Notes: generated by a model not told the origin, from the letters alone. 52,396 nucleotides of DNA from Rhodococcus jostii NBRC 16295 (GCF_001894825.1 NZ_BCWY01000069.1:1-52396); one strand, 5' to 3'; shown: positions 25,924 through 35,250, counted from the first letter of the stretch. Program-made: numbers and translations.

Positions 25924-25940
25924 GTTCCAGCCCCTGGAAC
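25924..25940. promoter_or_regulatory. Perfect inverted repeat, candidate IclR operator
   Basis: GTTCCAG-CCC-CTGGAAC, 7-bp perfect arms with a 3-bp spacer. It lies in the 225-bp divergent region between iclR and the amidohydrolase gene. IclR-family operators are often palindromes of about 15 bp in such intergenic regions, so this is the best operator candidate for autoregulation and pathway control. Confidence 0.6.
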
Positions 25941-26050
25941 AGCTGCGGCGGCCACCGTGCGAGGGCCTCTAACGTTCCCCAGATCCGGCTTACCCGACGA
26001 CGTGGGCGAGCCGACGGAACTGAAGCGGATGCGTGCGAAAGGAGACCCTC

Positions 26051-27115
26051 GTGGTTCCACCCGGCACCATCGATGTGCATGCGCACTACTTCCCCCGTGA
26101 CGCCCCTCCCGTCGAGGTCATCGCAGGTTTTCCGCGAGCACCTCGGTTGGTGGTCGACTCTCCTGCGGAGGGACGGCTGGTCCGCGGATCCGAAGCCTTC
26201 CGTACCGTCCGGCGCGCCCTCTGGGATGTGCAGGAGCGCTTGGAGGACATGGATCGGGCGGGCGTCGGAGTTCAGGCGATTTCTCCCGTGCCGGTCACAT
26301 TGGAATACGGTGCTCCGGCAGCACCGTTTGCCGCCTACTGCCGATGGATGAACGAGTCCGTCGCCCGTGCGGTCGACGCCGCTGACGGCAGGCTCGTCGG
26401 AATCGGAACCGCCCCCGTCGCATCACCCCGTGAGTGCCTGCCCGAACTACGTTATCTGTCCGAAGTTTTGGGGCTTCGCGGCGTCGAGATCGGCACGCGG
26501 ATCAACCGAATGGAGTTGGACGACCCGGCGCTGAGGTACTTCTTCGACGCCGTCGACAGCCTCGGGCTCGCGGTACTTGTTCACCCGGTCGACGGCGGTG
26601 GCGGCGCAGTGCGGCGTTCCGGGTTCACCTACGACTTCGGACTCGGAATGCCCTCCGACACTGCGTTGGCGGCCACTGCCCTCGTCTTCGGCGGGGTTCT
26701 GGATCACCATCCAGGACTACGGGTGGCCACGGTCCACGGCTGCGGAACCTTCCCGTGGGCATATCCGAGACTTCGCCTCGGCGCCCAGCTTGCCGCCACA
26801 CACCTCCCGGACGAGCTGAATCGGACCGTGTCGCGGCTCTACGCAGACACCCTGGTGTTCGATCCGGCGCACCTGCCGACTCTGGTGCATCGCTTCGGTC
26901 CGAACAGGGTCCTCCTCGGCAGCGACCACCCGTTCATCCCGGGCCAACCCGAAGAGGGAATCGCGGACTTGGCCTCTATGGCAGCGCATTTGCCGCCCGG
27001 AACCGTACCGAAAATCCTCCGTGAAAATGCACTCGAATTCCTCGGACTGTCATCCGGTGCGCTCGTCACCGCTCACTTCTCACCGACAAAGGAAGACCAC
27101 CATGGCACTCACTGA
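26051..27115 (+). CDS. Amidohydrolase-2 family protein, probable decarboxylase (ACMSD-like)
   Basis: 354-aa TIM-barrel metal enzyme. It has an HxH motif (His10, His12 in DVHAHYF), further metal-site candidates in LVHPVDG and TVHGCGTFPW, and the Asp of GSDHPF. The ACMSD/OHCU-like branch performs non-oxidative decarboxylation or hydration of ring-cleavage products. In this cluster it fits decarboxylation of a carboxylated ring-fission product (inference). GTG 26051 has AAAGGAG 6 nt upstream. The stop overlaps the hydrolase start by 14 bp. Confidence 0.85.
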   Translation: MVPPGTIDVHAHYFPRDAPPVEVIAGFPRAPRLVVDSPAEGRLVRGSEAFRTVRRALWDVQERLEDMDRAGVGVQAISPVPVTLEYGAPAAPFAAYCRWMNESVARAVDAADGRLVGIGTAPVASPRECLPELRYLSEVLGLRGVEIGTRINRMELDDPALRYFFDAVDSLGLAVLVHPVDGGGGAVRRSGFTYDFGLGMPSDTALAATALVFGGVLDHHPGLRVATVHGCGTFPWAYPRLRLGAQLAATHLPDELNRTVSRLYADTLVFDPAHLPTLVHRFGPNRVLLGSDHPFIPGQPEEGIADLASMAAHLPPGTVPKILRENALEFLGLSSGALVTAHFSPTKEDHHGTH

Positions 27116-28085
27116 TGAAAATCTCGTCGACGTTCCCGGCATGGCCAGCCGATGGGTACGCCTGGCGAACGGCGCCCGCGCGCACTACATGACTGCCGGC
27201 ACCTCCGGCCCCGCGGTGATCCTGCTGCACGGCGGTTTGCCCGGCTCGTCAGGTCTCGCGGGGTGGCGTTTCATGGCCCCCTATCTCGGCGACAACGGTT
27301 TTCGCGTCTACTGTCCCGACATGCCCGGCTTCGGACTGTCCGACACAAGGGAAGAATATTGGCCGGACGGCATGGAGTCCTTCGTCGACTTCATCGACCA
27401 GTTCGCCACCGCACTGTGCCTCGACGAGTTCCACCTCGCAGGGAATTCCATGGGCTGCATGAACACGGTCAACTACACGGTTGCACACCCCGACAAGGTC
27501 AAGAGCTTCGTTCTGATCGCGGGCGATGTCGGCGACGTGGTCCCGGAACACTTGACACCACCAGCGGGCGAGTTCCGTCTCACGGCGTACGACGGCACAC
27601 GTGAGGGCATGCGCACCATGATGGAGGCGATCATCCACCGCGGCGAGGCCATCAGTGAAGATCTGATCGACATGCGTTACCTCTCTGCGAAGGACCGGAT
27701 GGATGCGCACGCGAAGTTCTGGCCGAGTCTCCTTCAGTACCGTCGAATCACGGACTGGACGAACGAGAATCGTGCCGCCCGCCTGGTCACCAATGGGCGC
27801 CTCGACCGGTTGAGCACCCCCGGGCTCTACCTCTACGGTCGCCAGGACATCCTGACGCCGGTCGAGTGGGGGTACGTCCAGGAGGACCACCTGCCCAATG
27901 TCCAGTTCTTCTACCCCGACGAGTGTGGCCACCAGGGTCAGACCGACCGGCCCGACCTATTCAACCCGGTCTTTCTGGAATTCTTCCGGGACGGCACGGT
28001 CTCCGGTGAGCTCGCAGACGCCGCTGGTGTCTCCGATCGCCGCCCCGAACTCCCACTGATCAACCGTTCCCTGGTTTCTGCCTGA
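27102..28085 (+). CDS. Alpha/beta hydrolase, probable C-C bond hydrolase of the meta-cleavage pathway
   Basis: 327-aa hydrolase with oxyanion motif HGGLPGSS at about 43, nucleophile Ser116 (GNSMG), Asp in YGRQDILTP and His in DECGHQGQ. It resembles BphD/CmtE-type meta-cleavage product hydrolases, which release 2-hydroxypenta-2,4-dienoate and an acid. ATG 27102 has AAAGGA upstream. The overlap with the decarboxylase gene indicates coupled translation and adjacent steps. Confidence 0.87.
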   Translation: MALTDENLVDVPGMASRWVRLANGARAHYMTAGTSGPAVILLHGGLPGSSGLAGWRFMAPYLGDNGFRVYCPDMPGFGLSDTREEYWPDGMESFVDFIDQFATALCLDEFHLAGNSMGCMNTVNYTVAHPDKVKSFVLIAGDVGDVVPEHLTPPAGEFRLTAYDGTREGMRTMMEAIIHRGEAISEDLIDMRYLSAKDRMDAHAKFWPSLLQYRRITDWTNENRAARLVTNGRLDRLSTPGLYLYGRQDILTPVEWGYVQEDHLPNVQFFYPDECGHQGQTDRPDLFNPVFLEFFRDGTVSGELADAAGVSDRRPELPLINRSLVSA

Positions 28086-28174
28086 ATCTCCGGCGACAAC
28101 CGTTGGCCGACTCCGGGGTCCACGATCCGGCGTCGGCCATCGGTTGTTTCGTCCGCGAACCGAGGAAGTGTCCG

Positions 28175-29413
28175 ATGGCTCGACCGCAGACTGTGCCGAC
28201 CGAAATATCACCCACTGTTCCGGCAATGTCGGTGCGAACCGGTCGTCGTGACCGGACCTGGTTCTCGATCTGCGCGGCAATGTTCGTGGTCGCGTGGGGT
28301 GGCAATCAGTTCACTCCACTGCTGACCATGTACCGGACGGAACGCGGATTCAGCGAACTCGCCGTGAACACACTGCTGTTCGCGTATGTCGTCGGTCTGA
28401 TCCCCTCGCTCTTGCTCGCGCATCGGCTGGCGGCCCGTTGGGGCACCCGGGGTCCCCTCGTTCTCGCCGTACCCCTCAGTGCACTGGGCTCGATCCTGGT
28501 CGCGGCCGGGTCACACAACCCTGCGCTGATGTTCGCGGGGCGTATGTCGACCGGTGTGGCGCTGGGGATCGGGATGGTGGTCGGCGGGCTGGCGCTCGAC
28601 TCATTGTCGACCACATCCGGCCGTGCTCCACGCGCATCGGCAATGAGCCTGACCAGCGGATTCGCGGTGGGTGCGGGTGCTGCGGGCGCACTCGCCCAGT
28701 GGGCTCCCGCACCGACCACCGCGCCCTTCGTGCTGCACGTGGTGCTCTGCGCAGGTGGTGCCGTACTGATCACGCAATCCATGACCAGTACTGCGTGCAC
28801 ACGGTCAGACCCGTCGGAGGGGAACCGAACACCACTTCCGAGAGCATTCCATCTCCTGGTGATACCCGCCGCACCGTGGATCTTCGGTGCCCTGGGCATC
28901 GCTTACGCGGTCCTCCCGCCCATCGTGGCGGCTGAGCTGGCAGGCTTCGATTCAGCATTCTCCGGACTGCTGTGTCTGCTGAGTTTGGGACTGGGCTTCG
29001 TCGCGCAACGTCTCGTCGGGCGCACGCCGAGACGATCGGGTCCGACACGTGCGATCGGACTTACGCTGTTCGTGGTCGGCACGCTCGCCGCCGCCGTCGC
29101 TGCCAGAACCGCGTCTGTCTGGCTGGTCGCGGTCGCGGCATCCGTGCTGGGGATCGGATACGGATTGACGTTGGTCGGGTGCTTGCGTGACTGCGAGCGA
29201 TCAGCCCCGCCCGGCCGGCTCGGGACGATGACCGGCCGGGTCTACTGCCTGGGCTATCTCGGGTTCGGACTACCGACCGCGATCGCATGGCTGCACAGTT
29301 CATTCGCGATCGGCACGACGACATCGTTGTTGTGGGTCGCCGCTGCGGCTGTCGCGACCAACGTTGCAGGTGCTGTCATTCTCGGCATCACACGAAGAAC
29401 GCATGCGGGCTAA
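28175..29413 (+). CDS. MFS transporter
   Basis: 412-aa major facilitator with about 12 hydrophobic segments. It has the loop LAARWGTRGPLV between TM2 and TM3 and a glycine-rich TM5 region (GVALGIGMVVGGLALDS). ATG 28175 has GAGGA about 8 nt upstream; the longer in-frame start lacks support. It lies between the hydrolase and the ferredoxin reductase. It may import an aromatic acid or export an intermediate; no substrate can be read from sequence. Confidence 0.87.
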   Translation: MARPQTVPTEISPTVPAMSVRTGRRDRTWFSICAAMFVVAWGGNQFTPLLTMYRTERGFSELAVNTLLFAYVVGLIPSLLLAHRLAARWGTRGPLVLAVPLSALGSILVAAGSHNPALMFAGRMSTGVALGIGMVVGGLALDSLSTTSGRAPRASAMSLTSGFAVGAGAAGALAQWAPAPTTAPFVLHVVLCAGGAVLITQSMTSTACTRSDPSEGNRTPLPRAFHLLVIPAAPWIFGALGIAYAVLPPIVAAELAGFDSAFSGLLCLLSLGLGFVAQRLVGRTPRRSGPTRAIGLTLFVVGTLAAAVAARTASVWLVAVAASVLGIGYGLTLVGCLRDCERSAPPGRLGTMTGRVYCLGYLGFGLPTAIAWLHSSFAIGTTTSLLWVAAAAVATNVAGAVILGITRRTHAG

Positions 29414-29724
29414 AGCATCTCGCCAAATCAATTGATTTTGCTCTAGCCGGCATCCTCGTGTGCTCGCACCGCAACGGGCTCAGTTTCACTCTCCTGCAGG
29501 GAGTCCCCTTGGTCGAGTCGCAGTACTCTAAACTCCTTTCCAGCGCACGGTCTCTGTGACCGTGCCTGCGACAGCCGAACCTAGGTGAGATGCAGGTCAC
29601 TGCCGTTGGGGTGTTCCAGTGAACGGAACTCCGGCCGGGCACTGCGCGACGGGGCGCCGTGTGCGCAGTTCCAGCGGTCGGAACTACGCACCACCCGGGC
29701 GTGCGACGTGGCTACGTTTCGACT
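29414..29724. other. Intergenic region between MFS and ferredoxin reductase genes
   Basis: 311 bases without a supported gene. A perfect 14-bp palindrome at 29425-29438 lies just after the MFS stop. The remainder has moderate GC and may hold the promoter of the dioxygenase operon, but no clear -35/-10 pair was chosen. Confidence 0.45.
29425..29438. promoter_or_regulatory. Perfect 14-bp AT-rich palindrome
   Basis: AAATCAATTGATTT is exactly self-complementary, 12 bp after the MFS stop and about 290 bp before the reductase start. The AT-rich symmetry contrasts with the surrounding GC-rich DNA and suggests a protein-binding site. Confidence 0.4.
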
Positions 29725-30921
29725 ATGTCCTTCCTGATCGTCGGTGCCTCGGTTGCAGGCACTCGAACAGCAATCGCTTTGCGGCAGCGCGGCTTCGCCG
29801 GGCACATAGCGCTCCTGGAGAGCGAAGAGCACTGGCCGTACGACAAACCCCCTCTGTCCAAGGACCTCCTGGCCGACGGACCTGATCCGGACGTTCCGCG
29901 ACTTCTCACACCGGAACTCGCAGCAGAGCTCGACCTCGACGTCCGGTTGGGTGTGCGCGCCACCGGTCTGGACCCGGCGCGGCGGGTGCTGGTCACCCAC
30001 ACCGGTGAGGAGTTCTCGTACGAGCGGATGGTGATCGCTACCGGAGCTCATGCGCGCGCCCTGCCGGTTCCGTCCGGCTTGGCGGGGGTTCACACGCTGC
30101 GAACGCTCGACGACGCGACGGCCCTGCGTGAAGCTCTCGCCGGCAGGCCGCGCGTGGCCGTGGTGGGCGCCGGATTCATCGGCGCCGAATTCGCCTCCGC
30201 GGCACGAGGGCGTGGCCTCGACGTCACCCTGATCGAGGCACTCGAGGTCCCGATGAGCCAGGTGCTCGGCGACGAAGTCGGACGCGAGATCTCCTCGATC
30301 CACACACTTCACGGCGCCGGGCTCGTCACCGGAGCACGGGTCGAGCGCTTCCTCGGCAGCGAGCAGGTCGAGGGCGTCGTCCTCGCCGACGGAACGGAGG
30401 TACCTGCCGACGTCGTCGTCGTCGGCGTCGGCGCAGTACCGAACACGCACTGGCTCGCGGACAGTGGGCTTCCCATCGACGGTGGAGTGCACTGCGGCGA
30501 CCGCTTCGAGGTCGACGGGTTCCCGTCGATCTTCGCCATAGGCGACCTCGCCCTGCGTCGACATCCGCTGTTGGGTGTCACTGCCCGGATCGAGCACTGG
30601 ACAAATGCCGGCGAACAAGCCGACGCTGTCGCCGCGATCGTGACCGGTGCAGAGCCCCCCTCTCCCCAGCTTCCGTACGTCTGGTCGGACCAGTACGGCG
30701 CCCGGATCCAGCTAGTCGGGAGGCCCTCGCTCGGCGAACTCGCCCATCGCGAGGGGTCGATCGCGGAGGGCCGCTTCCGCGCCGTCTACACCGACGAGAA
30801 CCACAAACCGATCGCCCAGGTCAGCGTCAACGATGCCCGAGCAGTAGCCGCGTTTCGCAAGAACCACCGTCGCGGCGGGAGTCTCGTGGACCTCGTCGGC
30901 GAACAGACACCCGCCCGATAA
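29725..30921 (+). CDS. FAD-dependent ferredoxin reductase of the Rieske dioxygenase
   Basis: 398-aa reductase of the BphA4/ThcD type that passes electrons from NADH to the ferredoxin. An N-terminal FAD dinucleotide fold (IVGASVAG) precedes WPYDKPPLSK, the NADH fold VAVVGAGFIGAEFA at about 145, and the FAD-contact motif FAIGDLA near 270. ATG 29725 was chosen because the fold begins immediately; its RBS is weak. It is followed 12 bp later by the 92-aa gene and the dioxygenase subunits. Confidence 0.93.
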   Translation: MSFLIVGASVAGTRTAIALRQRGFAGHIALLESEEHWPYDKPPLSKDLLADGPDPDVPRLLTPELAAELDLDVRLGVRATGLDPARRVLVTHTGEEFSYERMVIATGAHARALPVPSGLAGVHTLRTLDDATALREALAGRPRVAVVGAGFIGAEFASAARGRGLDVTLIEALEVPMSQVLGDEVGREISSIHTLHGAGLVTGARVERFLGSEQVEGVVLADGTEVPADVVVVGVGAVPNTHWLADSGLPIDGGVHCGDRFEVDGFPSIFAIGDLALRRHPLLGVTARIEHWTNAGEQADAVAAIVTGAEPPSPQLPYVWSDQYGARIQLVGRPSLGELAHREGSIAEGRFRAVYTDENHKPIAQVSVNDARAVAAFRKNHRRGGSLVDLVGEQTPAR

Positions 30922-30933
30922 AGGAAGGCACCC

Positions 30934-31212
30934 ATGCGTCAGATCCAGCATTTCAAGGACGGTCCCGACAAGATCCTTCATATCGAGACCGAGGGCTGCA
31001 AGATCAACGTGATCATCGGGACCCACGACCTGAGCAACGAGTTCTTCACGACCGTCGAGATCCTGCCCGCCGAACCTGACGACGACGGACGAAACTGGAT
31101 GGCAATCGGTCCCACGGCCGTGCTGGTCGTCCCGGCCACCGACTCCGATCCCGACAGTTGGCTCTTCCGGGACCTCGCCACGACCAATCCCAGCGTCGCC
31201 GACCACCACTAA
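30934..31212 (+). CDS. Small protein of unknown function in the dioxygenase operon
   Basis: 92-aa protein with no recognised family. It looks beta-rich (ILHIETEGCKINVIIG, AVLVVPATD) with one Cys and an acidic C-terminal third. A strong AAAGGAAGG RBS and ATG start, with 12-bp and 46-bp gaps to the reductase and dioxygenase alpha genes, support real translation. Position suggests a dioxygenase accessory, assembly or ligand-binding protein, but no function is shown by the sequence. Confidence 0.8.
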   Translation: MRQIQHFKDGPDKILHIETEGCKINVIIGTHDLSNEFFTTVEILPAEPDDDGRNWMAIGPTAVLVVPATDSDPDSWLFRDLATTNPSVADHH

Positions 31213-31258
31213 TGCACGCCGCCGGCGCGGCCCGCACTCATCAGAACGGATCATCCCC

Positions 31259-32572
31259 ATGACCGCAGAGCAATTCATCATCGACGACCGCGACAACAAC
31301 CTCTTCCGGGTCAACCGTGAAGCCTTCACTTCCGAGGACGTGCTGCAGCGCGAGCGAAAAGAGATCTTCGGTAGGACGTGGCTCTACGTCGGACACGAAT
31401 CCGAAATTCCCGGCAAGAACGACTTCCAGACCCGGGATGTCGGCGGCCGACCGGTGATCTTCAACCGCGACCGCCATGGTGATGTGCGGGTGCTGCTCAA
31501 CACCTGCCTGCACAGGGGGTCGTCCGTCTGTCGGCACAGTTCAGGCAACGCCAAGATCTTCACCTGCTTCTACCACGGCTGGGCGTACCGAAACTCGGGC
31601 GAGTTGGTCAACGTGCCAGGTAACGAGGACTACAAGAGCGAGCCGGCAGCGGTGTACAAGGGTCTGCAGTCCCCGGCACAGGTGGACAGCTACCGCGGGC
31701 TCTACTTCGTGAACTTCGATCCCGACGCGCCAGATCTGCTGACGTTCCTCGGCGAAGCTCGCTACTTCATCGATCTGGCAGCCGATCAGTCCCCCGAAGG
31801 CGTCGCCATCCTGGAGGGAACTCACAAGTACTCGCTGAAGGCCAACTGGAAGCTCCTCGTCGAGAACAGCATCGACGGATATCACGCCAAATCCGTCCAC
31901 CACACCTACTTCGAAATGATGATGGAACTGGGTGCCACACCCCCGATGCTGGGTAAGGAAACCGTCAACGGTGTGGCGCCGGCCGGCATGGGCACCGAAT
32001 TCCCGAACGGGCATGCCACATTGATGTATCCGGCCAACGGACTCCCGCTGGCGACCGACAGTGTCAAGCAGACCCTCGCCAACCTTCGAGCACAGGCCGA
32101 GCAGGCCTTCGGTGAGAACTACGCCACCGCGATGTTCGGCCTCGCACGAAACTCGGTGTTCTTCCCCACTCTCATCCTGATCGATCTCAGCTTCGGATTG
32201 ACGCTGCGCACATTCTACCCGGTGAGCCCATCGGAAACCCTTGTCACCGGCTGGCAGATCATCCCCAAGGGTGTCGACGAGGAGTTCGTCAAATACCGCA
32301 TCAACAATGCACTCACCTTCTGGGGACCGGCGGGGCTCGCGACACCAGACGATGTCGAGGCTCTCGAACAGGCCCAGAAGGGGTTCGGTGCACGGGGCGA
32401 AGTCGGCTGGTCCGACGTGTCGAAAGGTATGGGCAAGCCCGTCCCCGCAGCAAACGACGAGCTGCAGATGCGCTCGTGGTGGCGAGAATGGAACAGGCGA
32501 ATCACCGGACAGCAACTCCCCACCGAGGGCACGTCGTTCGTTCCCTTCGACAAGCAGGGCGTCGATGCCTGA
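31259..32572 (+). CDS. Aromatic ring-hydroxylating dioxygenase, Rieske oxygenase alpha subunit
   Basis: 437-aa catalytic subunit. The Rieske [2Fe-2S] ligands are Cys83, His85, Cys103 and His106. The mononuclear iron site is DGYHAKSVH with bridging Asp206 and ligands His209 and His214. The family inserts both O2 atoms to give a cis-dihydrodiol. With the beta subunit, Rieske ferredoxin and FAD reductase it forms a complete three-component system. Context favours an aromatic carboxylate such as p-cumate or a substituted benzoate, but this is inferred from downstream enzymes. Confidence 0.96.
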   Translation: MTAEQFIIDDRDNNLFRVNREAFTSEDVLQRERKEIFGRTWLYVGHESEIPGKNDFQTRDVGGRPVIFNRDRHGDVRVLLNTCLHRGSSVCRHSSGNAKIFTCFYHGWAYRNSGELVNVPGNEDYKSEPAAVYKGLQSPAQVDSYRGLYFVNFDPDAPDLLTFLGEARYFIDLAADQSPEGVAILEGTHKYSLKANWKLLVENSIDGYHAKSVHHTYFEMMMELGATPPMLGKETVNGVAPAGMGTEFPNGHATLMYPANGLPLATDSVKQTLANLRAQAEQAFGENYATAMFGLARNSVFFPTLILIDLSFGLTLRTFYPVSPSETLVTGWQIIPKGVDEEFVKYRINNALTFWGPAGLATPDDVEALEQAQKGFGARGEVGWSDVSKGMGKPVPAANDELQMRSWWREWNRRITGQQLPTEGTSFVPFDKQGVDA

Positions 32573-32632
32573 CCTCTCTCGATCACGCCGAATCATCCAC
32601 AACGCCGCCAGTCACCTCAGAAAGGCATCCCT

Positions 32633-33136
32633 ATGACTTCCGTGTCAGAGGCACCATCCATCACCACTCGTAGCGCGATCGAGGAATTCCTGTTCCACGA
32701 AGCCGGCCTGATCGATCAATGGCGCCTCGAGGAGTGGCTCGACCTGTTCACCCTCGACTGCACGTACGAAGTGCCCGCCACGGATCGGCCGGACGCAGAC
32801 CCCGGTCTCACGTGGTCGCTCATCCACGACGGTCGCACCATGCTCGAACAGAGGGTGATTCGTCTCAAGAAGCCGGAGGCGCATGCCGAGTTTCCCCACT
32901 CTCAGACCAGTCGGATCGTCGGCAACGTGCGGATCCTTGCAGAGATCGACGAATCGGTCTCCGTCACTGCGAATTTCATCATCAACCGCGCAAAGGCTGG
33001 CAAGTTCGACACCTACGTAGGCCGATACGACTACGAACTCATACCCCGGAACTCGTCGTTCCTGATCCGTCGCAAACGAGCCGTCCTGGCTCACGACATG
33101 CTCGATCCCCAGGGCAAGATCAGCTTCATCATCTGA
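32633..33136 (+). CDS. Aromatic ring-hydroxylating dioxygenase beta subunit
   Basis: 167-aa NTF2-like small subunit (EEFLFHEAGLIDQWRLEEWL at the start, LIRRKRAVLAHDML near the end), the usual partner of the alpha subunit in an alpha3beta3 oxygenase. The ATG start follows AAAGG. It sits 60 bp after the alpha gene and 76 bp before the ferredoxin. Confidence 0.94.
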   Translation: MTSVSEAPSITTRSAIEEFLFHEAGLIDQWRLEEWLDLFTLDCTYEVPATDRPDADPGLTWSLIHDGRTMLEQRVIRLKKPEAHAEFPHSQTSRIVGNVRILAEIDESVSVTANFIINRAKAGKFDTYVGRYDYELIPRNSSFLIRRKRAVLAHDMLDPQGKISFII

Positions 33137-33212
33137 ACGCCTCCACGATCCACAATTCGCACCGCCGGCGAATAGGCGATCCCCGCATCCGCGCTTGACG
33201 AGAGGGCCGACC

Positions 33213-33548
33213 ATGGCACCAGAAATGTCCACCGAAGCACTGACCTTCGCGTGCAACGAGAAGGATCTGGCTGACGGTGAAAACCTTCGGTTGGAGGCGG
33301 AAGGTGGGATCGCCGTGTATCGCGTCGACGGCGAATTCTACGCCACATCCGACTCCTGTAGTCACGAGAAGTGGTCGCTCGGCGAGGAGGGCGAACTAGA
33401 GGGGCACGAGGTGCTCTGCACGCTCCACATGGCCCGGTTCGACGTCCGCACCGGAGCACCCTTGTGCTTTCCCGCGGTTATCGCACTGAAGAAGTACCGA
33501 ACCGTCGTAACCGACGGCCGGGTGTACATAGCGCCGAACAACGACTGA
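33213..33548 (+). CDS. Rieske-type ferredoxin of the dioxygenase system
   Basis: 111-aa Rieske ferredoxin with cluster ligands Cys49-x-His51 and Cys69-x2-His72 (SCSHEKW and LCTLHMARFDV). It transfers electrons from the FAD reductase to the oxygenase alpha subunit. ATG 33213 follows GAGAGGG; the 18-bp upstream in-frame codon was rejected. Gene order (alpha, beta, ferredoxin) is typical of biphenyl/cumate-type clusters. Confidence 0.94.
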   Translation: MAPEMSTEALTFACNEKDLADGENLRLEAEGGIAVYRVDGEFYATSDSCSHEKWSLGEEGELEGHEVLCTLHMARFDVRTGAPLCFPAVIALKKYRTVVTDGRVYIAPNND

Positions 33549-33593
33549 GCACCCTCGCGTCCAGCGCATTCCAGCGGAAGGTAGTACCACCAC

Positions 33594-34376
33594 ATGAACA
33601 GGTTCAAAGGCCGGACCGCGGTTGTCACCGGCGCCGGCAGCGGCATCGGCCGCGCCATCGCCGTGCGACTGGCGGACGAGGGTGCCGATCTCGTCCTCGG
33701 AGACCTCAGCGCGGACGCAGTAGAGGCCGTGGCCGAACACCTTCGGCCCGGCAACGCGGCGTCGGTGACCACGGTCGTCGGAGACCTCTCGCAACGAGAG
33801 GGCGCCGCCGACCTCATCCGACGGACGGTCACCGAGCGCGGCGCGGTTGATGTACTGGTGAACTGCGCGGGTGGAGGCGTCATCCGTCCGACGTTCGACC
33901 ACACCGAGGAAACGTTGCGGGCCACCATCGACCGCAACCTCTGGACGACCCTGTACACCACCCTCGAAGCACTACCCCACATGGTGGACGCCGGATACGG
34001 CCGGATCGTTCACATAGGCGCCGAATCCGTACGCAACGGGCTGTACCGGCACGCGATCTACAACGCTGCCAAGGGCGGAGTCCATGCATTCGGAACCGGG
34101 CTCGCGCGTGAGTTCGCGGATTCCGGAATCACCGTGAACACGGTCGCTCCGGCGTGGATCGAGACCCCGGAGGCCGCGGCCACATTGGCGTCCGCAGCCC
34201 CCGAAGTGAAAGACGACATGGCGGTCTTCGGCGCCCAGATGCGCAACCTCATCCCGATGAATCGTCCAGGAACGGTCGAAGAGGTCGCCGCCGCAGTCGC
34301 CTTCGTCGCCTCGGAAGAGGCCTCCTACGTGACGGGTCAGGTAATCAGCGTGAACGGCGGAAGTTCGATGCTCTGA
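33594..34376 (+). CDS. SDR-family dehydrogenase, probable cis-dihydrodiol dehydrogenase
   Basis: 260-aa SDR with TGAGSGIG (about 13-20), the NAG-equivalent NCAG, the catalytic YNAAK motif and the C-terminal SYVTGQVISVNGG. It lies directly after the Rieske ferredoxin, so the simplest role is oxidation of the cis-dihydrodiol carboxylate to the catechol. Fatty-acid or quinone SDR roles cannot be excluded from sequence. Confidence 0.88.
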   Translation: MNRFKGRTAVVTGAGSGIGRAIAVRLADEGADLVLGDLSADAVEAVAEHLRPGNAASVTTVVGDLSQREGAADLIRRTVTERGAVDVLVNCAGGGVIRPTFDHTEETLRATIDRNLWTTLYTTLEALPHMVDAGYGRIVHIGAESVRNGLYRHAIYNAAKGGVHAFGTGLAREFADSGITVNTVAPAWIETPEAAATLASAAPEVKDDMAVFGAQMRNLIPMNRPGTVEEVAAAVAFVASEEASYVTGQVISVNGGSSML

Positions 34377-34431
34377 CCACGGTTTGTCCGGTGTACGAAA
34401 CGATTTCGCAACTCGATTGTCGAGGACTCGA

Positions 34432-35250
34432 ATGACCATCAATTCTTCTCTCACGCACACTGATTCCGCGATCATTGCCGCCGCGGACCGCCTCACCGCG
34501 GCATCCGCCACCGCACGGCCGTGTCCCCCGGTCCGGGACCTGCTCGGTACCACCGACGTCGACACCGCCTACGCTGTCCAGCAGCTGCTGACCGACCAGC
34601 GGCTCACCGCCGGCGGCACGGTCACCGGCCGCAAGATCGGCCTCACCTCCCCCGCGGTGCAGCAGCAGCTTGGCGTGAACCAACCGGACTTCGGGGTGCT
34701 GTTCGCCGATATGAACGTCACCGACTTACCCGAAGTGCCCAGCCGCCGGTTGCTGCAGCCCAAGGCCGAAGCCGAGATCGCGTTCGAACTCGGCACCGAC
34801 CTCACCGACGGAGACCTCGACCTCACCCAGGTCCGGGCCGCCGTCGCCCGCGCCGCCGCGGCCCTCGAGATCGTCGACTCGCGGATCGCCGACTGGGACA
34901 TCACCATCACCGATACCGTGGCCGACAACGGCTCGTCCGGCCTCTACATCCTCGGCGACAACTGGCTGACCCTAGACGAATTCGAACCCCGCGACGTCAC
35001 CATGCACCTGTACGCCAACGATGGACTCGCCTCCGAGGGCACCGGCGCCGCCTGCCTGGGCGACCCCCTCGAGGCCCTCGCCTGGCTCGCCCGCACCGCC
35101 CGCGACTACGGCCACCCCCTGCGCGCCGGGCAGATCATCCTCGCCGGTGCCCTCGGCCCGATGGTCCCCACCCCACCAGGCACCATCATCCGCGCCGAAC
35201 TGTCCACCCTCGGTAACGTCACCGCCACCTTCTCGAAGGACAACGCATGA
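34432..35250 (+). CDS. 2-hydroxypenta-2,4-dienoate hydratase (MhpD/BphE-like)
   Basis: 272-aa hydratase of the fumarylacetoacetase-hydrolase superfamily. It includes GRKIGLTSPAVQQQLGV, the metal-site region PKAEAEIAFELG (about 103-114) and GDPLEALAWLA. It converts the dienoate left by the C-C hydrolase to 4-hydroxy-2-oxovalerate. GAGGA lies 5 nt before ATG 34432. It overlaps the next gene by ATGA. C-rich codon style begins here and continues through the aldolase. Confidence 0.92.
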   Translation: MTINSSLTHTDSAIIAAADRLTAASATARPCPPVRDLLGTTDVDTAYAVQQLLTDQRLTAGGTVTGRKIGLTSPAVQQQLGVNQPDFGVLFADMNVTDLPEVPSRRLLQPKAEAEIAFELGTDLTDGDLDLTQVRAAVARAAAALEIVDSRIADWDITITDTVADNGSSGLYILGDNWLTLDEFEPRDVTMHLYANDGLASEGTGAACLGDPLEALAWLARTARDYGHPLRAGQIILAGALGPMVPTPPGTIIRAELSTLGNVTATFSKDNA

